This document shows, in pieces, positions 25,099-37,600 of a DNA stretch of 64,000 nucleotides. Origin of the DNA: Megalopta genalis (Eukaryota; Arthropoda; Insecta; Hymenoptera; Halictidae); assembly GCF_051020955.1 (NCBI RefSeq), contig NC_135018.1, positions 11,361,439-11,425,438 of the forward strand, read 5' to 3'. The position numbers and the translations under genes are program-made. Below the pieces are notes generated by a model that was not told where the DNA came from, did no database searches, and saw nothing but the letters and a program-made list of their open reading frames with translations. Numbering within the stretch: position 1 is the first letter of the stretch; each line of letters starts with the position of its first letter.

Positions 25099-27256
25099 TA
25101 TAATTTTTGTTTTATATTATTATCTTATTAACTTAACTACTAACACTCCGTTCATGGGCAACGTAATACTTTTTGTGAAAAATTAAATATATTTTATGCA
25201 AAATAAAATTATATGAAAGAGAAATCAGGATTCAATTACACTGCCAATAATAGCATTTCAAATCTACGTCTTTGTCTCTCATATAGTACACAGCTGTCCA
25301 TGACTAATTAAAATCTGACTTTTCCATACTTCTATTGCTACATCAATTTTTTCACAAAATCGATATCACCATATTTTTTACTTTTCATTTTCGTTTCCTA
25401 TTGTTTCAAAAGTGCACTACTAAATTTTTCTCACATTTATTTAAAAGAATTTTACTAACGACTAATTTTTAAGAACTTCAATTTTCAGGACAAATTATTT
25501 AACATTTTGACTAATTTCTATCACTGCTTTTTCATTGATTACCGAAACAAATAAAATACAAATAATATTATTTTTCGCTACTGTGCATATTATTTTGTAT
25601 TTTGTATTGATCATAATCTTAAATCGAAAGTTTTTCGTATTTTTATCTCGCACAGCCAGCAAAAATGACAGAGAAAGTCATCTTCCCCTATTCATCAAAT
25701 TCAATCATTTTTTTACCTCCTGACGACGAATGTGAACATATTGGCGACTGGGGCGACATCAGAACTATTTGAATAGTTCTAAGCATGTAATTTGATGATG
25801 AATATAACATCATATCAGGATGTATTGCTAATTTTTCGCATTATTGAAGCCTTTGACACTTTTACACACAACTATCCCCGAGGAAAATATTTCTAGAACT
25901 TTAAAAAATCCTCGTTCACAAAGAATTTAGTTGCTACAATCCCATTTATCATATATTTTCAATCCGTTGACGATGTTCAAAGCTGCTTCGACGAATTTAT
26001 TAATTCAACATCTGTCTGCACCTAATATGGTAGATTCAGAATGCTTGTCGCACAAACTTTGACCACAAATCGAGGAAGCCATATTAGAAAGTAGTCGATT
26101 CTCCTGACAGAATGAATCGGGAGGCAACGAGTGCGGATTCAACGGTACCTTGACGGTCACGTTTCTCCACGCCCTGTGATTATTGAATATTTAACGGCGA
26201 CCAGCCAGCGCTTAACTTCCGGATTCGACAGTGCGAACCGTAATCGGCTGTGATCGTGCGATTTAACACCGCTCTGAATAGCCTTTGTCTTGAGATTTAG
26301 TGTTATCGATCCACACCAGGGTTACAGCCTTTATAATATACCAATCTGACTGCCATTTTGCACCGTTTAGTGTCGCCGAGCTCTCCTCGTTTATTGCCGA
26401 GCTATCACCTCATGCGTAACAGATATTTATCTATTCTGGTGATAACCTCTGTTTAAATGTAGCACGCGAAAACGCCGAGAATACTATAATAAAAACGGCA
26501 AAGGCGCATGCTAAACTATTTCACTGATTCACCGTTCGCGTACTCTTGCAATCGTCGAAATTAATAGCATAGAAGTTGGATGACGTACGAACAGGTTTTT
26601 ATTGTTTTCATTGATTTATTACTATAATGTCTGTACCTATATACATTACGGTTTACCGATACAAAACTTCTCATGGTGTAAACAATAATGCTGTATATAT
26701 AGGAAGTTACAAATTCTTTTGCATAGCAAAAATTGGTATGATTCTACATGTAGTGTAGTGTCGTATTTTGATCTCTACCACACATTAATATAAGCCACGT
26801 TCTTCCTTTTGTCATACGTTTTTTTAGAGATATTTTTTTATCATTATTGTTAAGTTTTTTGTTAAATGTGTACATATGTTTTGGCGCAATAAATGTATGT
26901 TAATGTACGAGCATATATATATGTATATGTATATATTTCAGATATCTTCTTTAAGAAGAAAATAGATCAGGTATAGTAACATTATCATGGTTTCGGTAAT
27001 CAAATTTTCTTTTATCGTAAAACGTTGTAATTAACGATAATGAAATTAATTTTGGAATCTTTGTCGGTATTGCGAAATTATTGCGTAAGTATAAATTATT
27101 GCGTAAGTATAAAGTACTGTTACGTATAAAAAAATGGAATATTATTTCTTCAATATCAATCCTCAATCAATTAGAAGTTGTTTATGATTTAACATATAAA
27201 AAAAGTTGAATTGAATTTGCACTATATATACTGTATGCGAAGAAGCTCTTCCATAA
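25099..27256. other. AT-rich noncoding DNA between two tRNA-Glu genes
   Basis: No supported gene. The part at 26030-26540 is less AT-rich and looks like unique intergenic DNA. A short tandem word (ATTGCGTAAGTATAA) occurs twice near 27080-27112. TA/TG microsatellite lies near 26910-26935. Confidence 0.45.
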
Positions 27257-27328
27257 TCCGGTATGGTCTAGTGGCTAGGATACCTGGCTTTCACCCAGGA
27301 GGCTCGGGTTCGATTCCCGGTACCGGAA
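27257..27328 (+). tRNA. tRNA-Glu, anticodon TTC
   Basis: The 72-base body is identical to the tRNA at 25027-25098 except for one base, the first anticodon position: T in place of C, giving anticodon TTC and decoding GAA (and GAG by wobble). Acceptor, D, anticodon and T stems all pair. The gene is followed by a TTTTTTT run (RNA polymerase III terminator). Flanking sequences are unlike those of the first copy. A 91-codon open frame that runs through this gene is not coding. Confidence 0.97.
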
Positions 27329-28048
27329 ATTATTTTTTTCACTCGATTTTTTTCTTCGTTTATATCATTATTGTTTATGGATTACCTTCAGTTATTAAAA
27401 AAATTGTTTTGCAATTGTTTGCAAATTCAGAAAATTATGTTAACAGTATTTTCCCCTGCACACATGATAACTTACATGGTTTATAACTTGCAGTGAAGTT
27501 TTATTATTTTTTTTGTAATACGAATTATTTTTAGTTATTAAAATGTTTTCATTTATAACCAAATACCGAATATTTCTATTTATAATATGGAGTGACAAGT
27601 AACATCGCACATCACATATTTTTACCTTCGAGGTATGTATTGTCGCTTAAAATTTTGATCTCTAATTTTTCATATTAGAATTTGTTTATATCATTTTTTT
27701 CAGTTAAATACGTAAATGCATAAACATAATGTAAAAACATAATCTTTGTGGATTGTGACATTCGGTGTTCTCCCATAATAAATATTTGAGCCCAGATCTC
27801 TTGCAGCTTACTTGGTCGATATCGGCAACAATCATTGTAAGTCGATTAAAAACTTTAAAATCCGATTTGTTTCACTGAGGTTTGTTACGAGAAAATTGCT
27901 CTACAATCTATGGAATAAGTAAAGCTTTTGCATTCATTGTTCTCGCACTATTGATCTCACAATATTTAAAAATGAAGTGAATTTTTGCAACTGCAAATGA
28001 AATGTCGTCTTTTAAATGCTCTATGAATAGAAATGAAAATATTCTCAC
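27329..28048. other. AT-rich noncoding, probable intron
   Basis: This lies immediately after the splice donor of the minus-strand exon at 28049-28194. Nothing else was recognised. Confidence 0.4.
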
Positions 28049-28194
28049 TTGAGAGGAAGAGATCCTGGAGGGCCTGGGCAGCCTGGCACAGGAGAGCCCA
28101 TGTTTCGGCTGCTGCTAGACCTGTTCCCCGAAGAGCAAGGACATCCCCTGCCACAACAGCGAGACCAGGTCCTGCGCTTAGGTCGGTTTGCATC
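28049..28194 (-). CDS. Candidate internal exon with collagen-like end
   Basis: A 146-bp GC-rich segment on the minus strand is bounded by an acceptor (CGCAATTTCTTTGCAG) and a donor (CTCTCAA, then GTGAGAAT). It starts on a codon boundary and leaves two bases over after 48 codons. The peptide starts DANRPKRRTWSRCCGRGCPC, has a serine/asparagine/arginine linker, and ends MGSPVPGCPGPPGSLPL. RPKRR is a possible furin-type cleavage site, and the PGCPGPPG part resembles the start of a collagen Gly-X-Y stretch. A basic cleavage site before collagen repeats occurs in type II membrane collagens, gliomedin-like proteins and ectodysplasin. That comparison is inference, and no family can be assigned. A second frame on the same strand is also open. 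Confidence 0.5.
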
Positions 28195-28489
28195 CTGCAA
28201 AGAAATTGCGAACATTAAACATACAACGATTACAACAAAATCTTCAATGTTACAATACAGATTATACAGCACATATTAATTGTTTTTCCTTATTTTTCTT
28301 ACGACTTAAACTTATTTACTATTATACATATTATACACTTTATTCGTTAGTACTCATTGTACAATATTAACCACGTTCGATTTTTGTCGCTCAAGGCCTG
28401 CCTTGACTGTTTGACATTTACTGCTGTTTGTTTATGTTAGAGCAACGGCAACAAATACAGGAACAAATGTAGCAAATGTAATTATTATG

Positions 28490-28675
28490 TAAAAAAAGGT
28501 ACGGTAAGACAATAGTAATAATAATAGTAATAATAATAGTAATAATAATGATGATGATAATAACAACAAAATTTTAGTTCGAAATGTTTGTATGCATAAG
28601 GATATGGGTCCACCCGTCTGGACTCGAACGTGAGGCTGCGCATAAAAGCTCAACCCACCGCGCCGGCACTGCGAG
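28490..28675 (-). mobile_element. tRNA-derived SINE candidate with ATT-repeat tail
   Basis: Read on the minus strand, the head carries an A-box-like GGCGCGGTGGGTTGAGC (28648-28664) and a B-box GTTCGAGTCC (28620-28629) at tRNA-like spacing, but does not fold into a full tRNA. About 45 bases beyond the head, a 60-base run of ATT/ACT triplets (28505-28565) forms the kind of simple-repeat tail many SINEs end in. The head is GC-rich in an AT-rich setting. It probably lies in an intron upstream of the exon at 28049-28194. Target duplications were not identified. Confidence 0.6.
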
Positions 28676-29444
28676 AGTTTAATAATTTAAGGACATTTTT
28701 TGCACTCTTACTTCCCAACACAACTTAAACTAATTTATGAAGTTTAAAAAAGATATTACGTTTAATAAACATTATATAATTTTTTTGTACGGTTCTTACT
28801 GTATGGTATCGAATATTTTAAGGATATTTTGCATTACATAAATTACTTGTTTATTTATGTAGTTATTACCAAATGAATTATTTACCTAATAATTTCAAGG
28901 CGGTGGAAGTAAACATCTTTGATTAAATCCAAGTATTTACATGTTGGATTAATACTAAATTCTTTGTAAATCACAGAACAGCTTAATTATGCGCTAAATC
29001 GTAAGATCTCGAAGTTCCTAAAAACGCAGATAAGAAGACTAATACTGATTAAAAGAGTTTACAATTGATACCTCTATTTTGTCCCCGTTTTTCTCTCGTA
29101 ACTATAACGACGCCGCATTAATTAATGCCCCGTCCTTCCTATGGAAGTCTCGCTAATTACTCCGTTCCTTCTCAGCGTTACAAAATGTTCATAACCACTC
29201 CAACTTCCATAAATTTTGCAAATTATACACTTAAGCTGTTTAAAAATACTCTTCTCATTCTATCTTTCATCATTATTAGCTATTACCTTATTAAGCAACA
29301 TTCAGCGACATTTGTGCTATAGCAACGTCACTTTCTTTGCTACTTGAATAAGATAACTAAATAAAAAAAAAATTCCCTATAAATGTGCATTCTAAATTGT
29401 AATACCAAGAAATGATTACAAACTAACACACGAGTTTTAATTCT
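28676..29444. other. AT-rich noncoding DNA
   Basis: Nothing recognised. Short chance frames only. Confidence 0.45.
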
Positions 29445-29690
29445 CTAAAGGCAGTCTTTCTAAAAATGTTGATAGACACGCGTACACTTCAGTAAAAGAC
29501 TCTATGGATTTTATGCATTTATGACTAAATTCAGTAGATGCGATCTAAAGCAGAAGAACAATATGAAGAAAATCGATGTACTCTATTCAACTAGATAAAA
29601 TGATTAAAGGAAGAACAAAATGTATATCTAGCTCCTATGCCCGCAGTCTAGTAATCTGCAATTATATAACTTAATCTAGATAACAGAATA
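29445..29690. repeat. Extended MITE-bearing repeat, copy 2
   Basis: Direct-orientation partner of 23608-23855. The internal CTAGACTGCGGAT-family ends are at about 29499 (CTCTATGGATTTTATGCATT) and 29636-29655 (CCCGCAGTCTAGTAATC). Identity is moderate, so the duplication or the insertions are old. Confidence 0.6.
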
Positions 29691-32600
29691 ATAGGACACT
29701 TCACTAATGACCTGCAAAATGTTAATGCAGTTCTCTGTCTCTGTCAAAATCACTAATTTCTATAACCTTCTGTGAACGAAGTACGAAATTATTATACCGA
29801 CTATGAAATGAGTATCGCGTATACTCATATATTAATTAAACAAATTTTTATTATATAAAAATTCCTGGTCATGTGTTATATGTGTCATGTTCTTCTAAAT
29901 AACATCAAGTAAACAACACAACAAAATACCAATCTTATCTTTCGCTACATTATCATTATCGAATGCTACTATTATCATTATTTCATAGAAGATTGATTAG
30001 ATTCATAGAACATTCGATTAAAAAATATATAGATACGAGACACTTGGTTAAATTAAAAATTATACGGTCGTAACGAGACTTCTTTCGCAGACGAACCTCG
30101 TTCAAGCATTTGCGTTCGTTATCGATTTTTCATCCGCAGACAATACGTCCAGAGTCTGCCTCGAAACAAGCTGCAAACAGAGGCAGGCTCCGGTGAAACA
30201 AGATTGAGGCAACGTGTCGCCCAGCCAGTCGAGAACAAGCAAATGTAAACAGGCCGGGGCGTGCATATTGGATGTATCGGGCTTGTTGGGCACACAGCTT
30301 CGATTATTTCGATCTCTTTTGTCCGACGCATCGTTTCCGCTCCACTTCGTCCTGAGAAGCGTGCAACCGTTAAACATGACTTCTTAATTAATTCGATCGA
30401 ATTTGTAGCCAGAGCCATAGCTGTAATCTCGACTCGTTTGCCATAATAGATCTATCTGTCTTGCAAAGAGAAAATTTGTTTGTTTTTGTTCAGATGTCAC
30501 TAATTGATACGTAAGAAGATTCATGTAACATATTGATGGAGTTCGCAGTATGCGCCCTTCCGGGAACGCTGCCTCTGGTTGCACGTGACGCCTCCGATCG
30601 TTCTTGTTATGGAAATGTTAAGGATTCTTCTTATGCTCGCTATTTCCGTTGTCCAATTAAGCACGTGGTTTATATTGTTCCGTATTTGTATCTAATTATA
30701 GATTTTTCGATTGTGCGTGCGAGCAATTGAAATACAAAGTACTGACGATATTAGAAGAATTTAATAATGTTACCGCATTATTTTCGATTTACTGAAATTG
30801 TTAAAAGATGCGGTTCATATTTTATTATTTTATATCAAATGATATTATCTGGATAATTCAAGCTGACATATCTTTAAATGTATATAAGGCAAAAGCACTA
30901 ATCACCATATCCTACTATTCCATTTTTACATTCTTTGTATGTATGTATCCGGAGAAATATGGAGATATTAAAATATCTATATTTAAATAGACTTTTTTAA
31001 ATTATATCTATTTATATTTATATGTATTTCATTTTTTAAAACCTACATTAGTACAAAATTTAATGAAAATAATATGTAATTATTTTCGAGAAACAAATTA
31101 TGATTGGGAAAGTAAAACTTTAAATACCTTTTTCTTTAAACTTCATTATTTAAACATATTCCAGTATTGAATTAGAGCAGCAATATTATAGATACAAATT
31201 CATCTACAACACCATTCTTCAGATTTTATTATTCAATGTTTGAGTTTCAACATTGTATTGATATTAATTTTTATTCTTTGATATTCATGCAGTTTTATCG
31301 CTGTGATACTCACTGCGTTACTAACAGTTAATTGACTGAATGTTGAACCCCGCCCATTGCTCTTTGTAATCGCGTTGGCAATTATCCCCATAATGTGGAT
31401 AATAAGACAGCATCCCCGTAATTATAAAACATAAAATGGATACGAAATGTAGAGAAACGCGAACGATAGGTGAAATGACTACTTTATAGAGACAATTCGC
31501 TGCGAACGAAATACGGAAGATCCGCAGTGATTGCAATACCCCTCGAAATTTCGCTTTCCGGACGAGCTTTAATTCCAAACTTTTCGACCGATACCGATCA
31601 TTCTTTGTGTGTACGTTTTAAATGCAAACGGTGAAAAGTTATCGCTCGACCTCGGTCGTTGAGAGGGGGCGAGGGGAGACTTTGGGTCCCAGTATTTGCA
31701 GAACGCTCGTCAAAGCGCTTACATCCGGAGTAATTTTACCTGACGGAAAAGGTCGAAGGAACTTTTGTGAAGTATTAGTCCTCTTCGCGACAAATATATC
31801 GGGCGGAACTGTTTTTTATTTCAGTTTAGATGCTGCAAAATACCTTTCATTATACATTATTAACCTGTTAACCGAGTACGACAAAATATTTCCAAGAATG
31901 CAGGTTATTTGAGTGGTAAATATTGTGATTTATAAATATTACCTGATTTCTTACATGAATTTGACCATGCTTAATTTTAATCAATGTTTGGTGAATTTAT
32001 TCCTTACATTTATTAATTATGAAACATCGTGTAGAGTACTTATGCTGCTACAACGAAATGAATATCGCAAAACATGTACATATCAACATGGTTACTTCCG
32101 TCCTATTAACCTCAATGTCCGTCACCATTTTCACCTCTAAATCATGGTCCTACACTCATATTTATTCCCTTTCATCTGAACTGTCTAGACTCTCTACTTC
32201 CTAAACTCTTTTCTCTTCGAGTCCCTTTCCAAGACTTTTATCTAAGCTTCTCTCTCTCTACTTAATCTTTTCTCTTAGTCTTCTCTTTTATTTCTGCTTT
32301 CCCCCAGATTCTTCCCTATTTTTCTCTCTTGCCCAGTCCAATTTCTTACTAAAATCCTCATTTTATAAACAATAATAATTAGTACTATTCTGATGCAAAT
32401 ATTTTCTATTAACTTCCTCGTTATTGATTCGTTATTATGCATAAAAACAATTTAAAGAATTATTTTAAGCAATCTTGAATGACAGTAAAGTCATCCGTGG
32501 CAAAACGCTTCAACTGGTATACAAACGTTATTGGAACGTAAAACAGTATGCAGAAGATAATAGCGCAGAGGTGCCTACAGGAGCTTCAAAAGACTTTAAG

Positions 32601-32734
32601 GATACCGCAGGTCGGTGTTGTACCTGTTGTACAGATTTCGTTGCATAAATGGAATTATCTAGAGATGTGTAGCTGCTTGATAAATACGAGATGGAGCTTT
32701 GGCGGCGGTTCGTTAGGTCGTGGAAAGGAGTGGG
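29691..32734. other. Noncoding DNA, no supported gene
   Basis: The parts 30090-30730 and 31450-31760 are less AT-rich and open on both strands in several frames, with no preferred frame. A CT-rich stretch lies at 32160-32340. No splice-bounded exon was recognised. Confidence 0.35.
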
Positions 32735-32825
32735 GAGACGTTTCGTCCGGGGCCCGCTAGCGGACTCATCAGTAAGGCTATCCTAGCGGGCCCTTGCCTT
32801 AGACGTAAGGGTAGGACGAAGTCTC
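32735..32825. repeat. Nested inverted repeats (possible three-way-junction structure)
   Basis: An outer pair (GAGAC and TCGTCC at 32735-32748 against GGACGA and GTCTC at 32814-32825) encloses two inner hairpins. The first has 10-bp perfect arms, GGGCCCGCTA and TAGCGGGCCC (32750-32759 and 32784-32793). The second is CCTTA against TAAGG (32797-32810) with loop GACG. The block is GC-rich in AT-rich DNA. TATATATA follows at about 32830-32837. It could be a structured RNA or a cruciform-forming relic of a mobile element. No known RNA family was recognised. Confidence 0.5.
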
Positions 32826-33234
32826 GGTGTATATATAGGGATCGGAACGGATCGGCTACTAGCGGGAAGAGGAGCCCTCTGCTGGCAGGTCTGGAGGTAG
32901 CCGCCACAGAGCCACCGGCATTTTCTATTACGAATGAAAAAAAACTCGATTCAAGTAGAAAAACTCTCCGGATCGAGAAATGCAGTGACATTTTTTAATA
33001 ACTTTTGAATCATTGAAAGTATTGTAATGAAATTTTCATTAAAAATATTTATAAACTAAACATTCTTAACTTTTGGTAATAAATATAAATAACACTTGAA
33101 ATGAGTTTCTGATTTAATTGTCGAAAGTTTATTAAAGTATGAAAGAACATGATTTTCGCGGATGTTTGCACGTACTTGGTATATGACTAACATCCACGTG
33201 AAACTGGATTAATAAATATTTATGTTTCGAAAGT
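32826..33234. other. Noncoding DNA before array 1
   Basis: Starts moderately GC-rich and becomes AT-rich. Nothing recognised. Confidence 0.4.
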
Positions 33235-34668
33235 TTTTCTTTATCTCGAATTATGTTAGTTAACTTTATTTAAACATTAGATAGTAAAACAAATAAGAGA
33301 GTAGTCGAAAGTATCGTTAGAAGATGAAATTCTTATAATTATTATTATTAAACAACTAGAAATAATAAATGTATCAATAGAATATTTTCGATGCAATGAT
33401 TCGTAGATAAATTCGTGCTTTAAAAATCACTTTGTATGTTTGACGTTATTAATTACTTCCGTTACGAAATGATATGACAAAATAGCCACGGGAATATTTA
33501 ACAATATCATTGGCAAGAAGAGTTCTTGTAAATATTAAACATCGAAAAACAATCAATTTATTAACGAAACTCGTCAACTGCAACAATTTGCTCGAAACAT
33601 TCGTGCACAAAACATTATTCCACATGTCTGACTCTATCAATTAATTTCACCAACAAATTAAATGGCTAAATAGCCAGTGACGTGCTTAACCATGCTTCTA
33701 TCAAACAGAATTGTTGCAAATATTAGGAAGCGAGAAATAATAAATTAATTAACAAAAGCAATTCGATATAATAACTTAAACAATTCGATCGATTTATGCA
33801 AGACTCTTGTTAATTGAACCTCGTTGGTACTTTTCATGAACAAATTAAGCGATGAAATAATTTCTCGGGCACCGGATAGCATTATTGCAAAATAAATTAT
33901 CGCGAATATTAAATAAATGGAAATAATCGAAATTGTCGAAATTATCGATCGCCGTCGATCGCGTCGATCGTCAAAGTCAGTGGTGGGGGTATCCTTTGTG
34001 CTCGCTCGGCGCGAAGTCGCTGCTCAATTAGTTGGAACTTGGCTAATGAGGGAACCAGTCGCATTTCAAGTAAGCTCTTCCAAAATTATAATTATAATAA
34101 ATTAAATTATTAAGAATTAAGATGTAATGTAATTTTGAAGGAAGCTTGGTGTGTGAAATTAATCGCGTTTCAGGGAAGCTCTTCTAAAAGTGTAATTATA
34201 ATAAAAATTAGATTGTTAAGAATTCAGATGTAATATAATTTTAAAGGAAACTTAGTACGTGAGTTAGTTATAGTAGTGAGTTATTTATTCAATTTATATA
34301 TATTGTAATATATAAATAATTTACGACAAATGTTACAATAATACTTGTTAAAAATCAGAATAAATGTCCTATTGTTACTTTTATAAACTAATAGAAAACA
34401 GCTGGATTTTCTGCTCCGTAAATGTAATATTAATGAACTGTGCAACTCTATGCCTAAGAAAATGGCACCGATAGATGTTGGAATAAAAATCGGAAGAAGT
34501 TGCAAAGCTGTTGATCGTACTTATTGTATTGTGGTTATTTGTATTATATCTGTGGTGATTAATTTTTTGCTCTCGAAGCCATTTTAACTGTAAATCTAAA
34601 CTAATTTTTCTGACTTATAGTATTTCCATTTTGTATGACAAAGTGTATTCTGTGCATATAAAATTGAG
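33235..34668. repeat. Degenerate proximal flank of satellite array 1
   Basis: The part 33235-33345 matches the end of the 888-bp unit (TTTAAACATTAGATAGTAAA, then AAATTCTTATAATTATT). The part 33345-33540 matches 40490-40680 beyond the array (AACTAGAAATAATAAATG, AAATTCGTGCTTTAAAAAT, AAATAGCCACG). Positions 33470-33910 hold a diverged tandem repeat of about 188 bp (AAATAGCCA...AACAAATT). At 33990-34270 the middle of the unit reappears diverged, twice (GAAGTCGCTGCTCAATTAG, GAACCAGTCGCATTTCAAG). These are old array units. Confidence 0.65.
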
Positions 34669-37600
34669 ACCTTCGAAATTACGTAGCCGATCGGTTTCGC
34701 AGCTCCCGGGCGTTTACACCACACGATGTACGTGTGCGTGTGCGTGCGTACGTGAGTGTCGCGATATAAGTATTGCGAATTGTGACGCTACTAGGACGAT
34801 CGACTGGTGTCGGCCGCTGGCCAGGACGATCGGCTGGCGTCGGGCACTGGTTGAACGAAACGAAGAAATCCGAAAGGACGCACTCGTAGGGAACGCGACA
34901 GAACACGACAAAATGCGACGAAGGTCGTGACGCGCGAAGCGCGAAGTCGCTGTTCAATTAATCGGAAATTGGCTATTGAGGGAACCAGTCGCATTTCAAG
35001 TAAGCTCTACCAAAATTGTAATTATAATAAATTAAATTCTTAAGAAATGAGATATATTATGTAATTTTTTAAAGGAAAATTAGTGCGTGATGTTATAATA
35101 AATTAAATTGTTACGCATTAAGATATGATATAATTTTAAAGGAAATTTAATGAGTGTAATTGTAATAAATTAAATTATTAAGATGTACGACGAAATGTAT
35201 TCTACTTTGTTAAGATAAAAATTATCTTGGAACATGATACAAGAATTTTAGTGGTGCTTCAGAGCCACCACTCGAGTGCAAAGGGTTAATAAACAAGGTG
35301 TCCCATTATTGTGTTAACGCCCGGAAAGGGGTGATTCTTGCAATCCACGGCATTTTCGGCATTCGAGTTATTAACGAAAAACAGTGACCAATGAGAGACG
35401 ATTTCGGCTGGCGCAAAGCGACTTTATCTCGAGTTGTGATCGTTAATTTTGTTTAAACATTAGATAGTAAAACAGGCAAGAGAGTGCTAGGTGTGGTTTC
35501 ATTAGGAAAAGAAATTCTTATAATTATTGCAGCCGAAGTTTAACGCTTTCGGAGCAACCTTCGAAATTACGTAGCCGATCGGTTTCGCAGCTCCCGGGCG
35601 TTTACACCACACGATGTACGTGGGCGTGTGCGTGCGTACGTGAGTGTCGCGATATAAGTATTGCGAATTGTGACGCTACTAGGACGATCGACTGGTGTCG
35701 GCCGCTGGCCAGGACGATCGGCTGGCGTCGGGCACTGGTTGAACGAAACGAAGAAATCCGAAAGGACGCACTCGTAGGGAACGCGACAGAACACGACAAA
35801 ATGCGACGAAGGTCGTGACGCGCGAAGCGCGAAGTCGCTGTTCAATTAATCGGAAATTGGCTATTGAGGGAACCAGTCGCATTTCAAGTAAGCTCTACCA
35901 AAATTGTAATTATAATAAATTAAATTCTTAAGAAATGAGATATATTATGTAATTTTTTAAAGGAAAATTAGTGCGTGATGTTATAATAAATTAAATTGTT
36001 ACGCATTAAGATATGATATAATTTTAAAGGAAATTTAATGAGTGTGATTGTAATAAATTAAATTATTAAGATGTACGACGAAATGTATTCTACTTTGTTA
36101 AGATAAAAATTATCTTGGAACATGATACAAGAATTTTAGTGGTGCTTCAGAGCCACCACTCGAGTGCAAAGGGTTAATAAACAAGGTGTCCCATTATTGT
36201 GTTAACGCCCGGAAAGGGGTGATTCTTGCAATCCACGGCATTTTCGGCATTCGAGTTATTAACGAAAAACAGTGACCAATGAGAGACGATTTCGGCTGGC
36301 GCAAGGCGACTTTATCTCGAGTTGTGATCGTTAATTTTGTTTAAACATTAGATAGTAAAACAGGCAAGAGAGTGCTGGGTGTGGTTTCATTAGGAAAAGA
36401 AATTCTTATAATTATTGCAGCCGAAGTTTAACGCTTTCGGAACAACCTTCGAAATTACGTAGCCGATCGGTTTCGCAGCTCCCGGGCGTTTACACCACAC
36501 GATGTACGTGGGCGTGTGCGTGCGTACGTGAGTGTCGCGATATAAGTATTGCGAATTGTGACGCTACTAGGACGATCGACTGGTGTCGGCCGCTGGCCAG
36601 GACGATCGGCTGGCGTCGGGCACTGGTTGAACGAAACGAAGAAATCCGAAAGGACGCACTCGTAGGGAACGCGACAGAACACGACAAAATGCGACGAAGG
36701 TCGTGACGCGCGAAGCGCGAAGTCGCTGTTCAATTAATCGGAAATTGGCTATTGAGGGAACCAGTCGCATTTCAAGTAAGCTCTACCAAAATTGTAATTA
36801 TAATAAATTAAATTCTTAAGAAATGAGATATATTATGTAATTTTTTAAAGGAAAATTAGTGCGTGATGTTATAATAAATTAAATTGTTACGCATTAAGAT
36901 ATGATATAATTTTAAAGGAAATTTAATGAGTGTGATTGTAATAAATTAAATTATTAAGATGTACGACGAAATGTATTCTACTTTGTTAAGATAAAAATTA
37001 TCTTGGAACATGATACAAGAATTTTAGTGGTGCTTCAGAGCCACCACTCGAGTGCAAAGGGTTAATAAACAAGGTGTCCCATTATTGTGTTAACGCCCGG
37101 AAAGGGGTGATTCTTGCAATCCACGGCATTTTCGGCATTCGAGTTATTAACGAAAAACAGTGACCAATGAGAGACGATTTCGGCTGGCGCAAAGCGACTT
37201 TATCTCGAGTTGTGATCGTTAATTTTGTTTAAACATTAGATAGTAAAACAGGCAAGAGAGTGCTAGGTGTGGTTTCATTAGGAAAAGAAATTCTTATAAT
37301 TATTGCAGCCGAAGTTTAACGCTTTCGGAGCAACCTTCGAAATTACGTAGCCGGTCGGTTTCGCAGCTCCCGGGCGTTTACACCACACGATGTACGTGGG
37401 CGTGTGCGTGCGTACGTGAGTGTCGCGATATAAGTATTGCGAATTGTGACGCTACTAGGACGATCGACTGGTGTCGGCCGCTGGCCAGGACGATCGGCTG
37501 GCGTCGGGCACTGGTTGAACGAAACGAAGAAATCCGAAAGGACGCACTCGTAGGGAACGCGACAGAACACGACAAAATGCGACGAAGGTCGTGACGCGCG

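Noticed and set aside
27211..27486. 91-codon plus-strand frame
   Set aside because: It runs through the tRNA-Glu gene at 27257-27328.
28432..28653. Minus-strand frame with a long leucine/serine run
   Set aside because: The run is the translated ATT-triplet tail of the SINE candidate.
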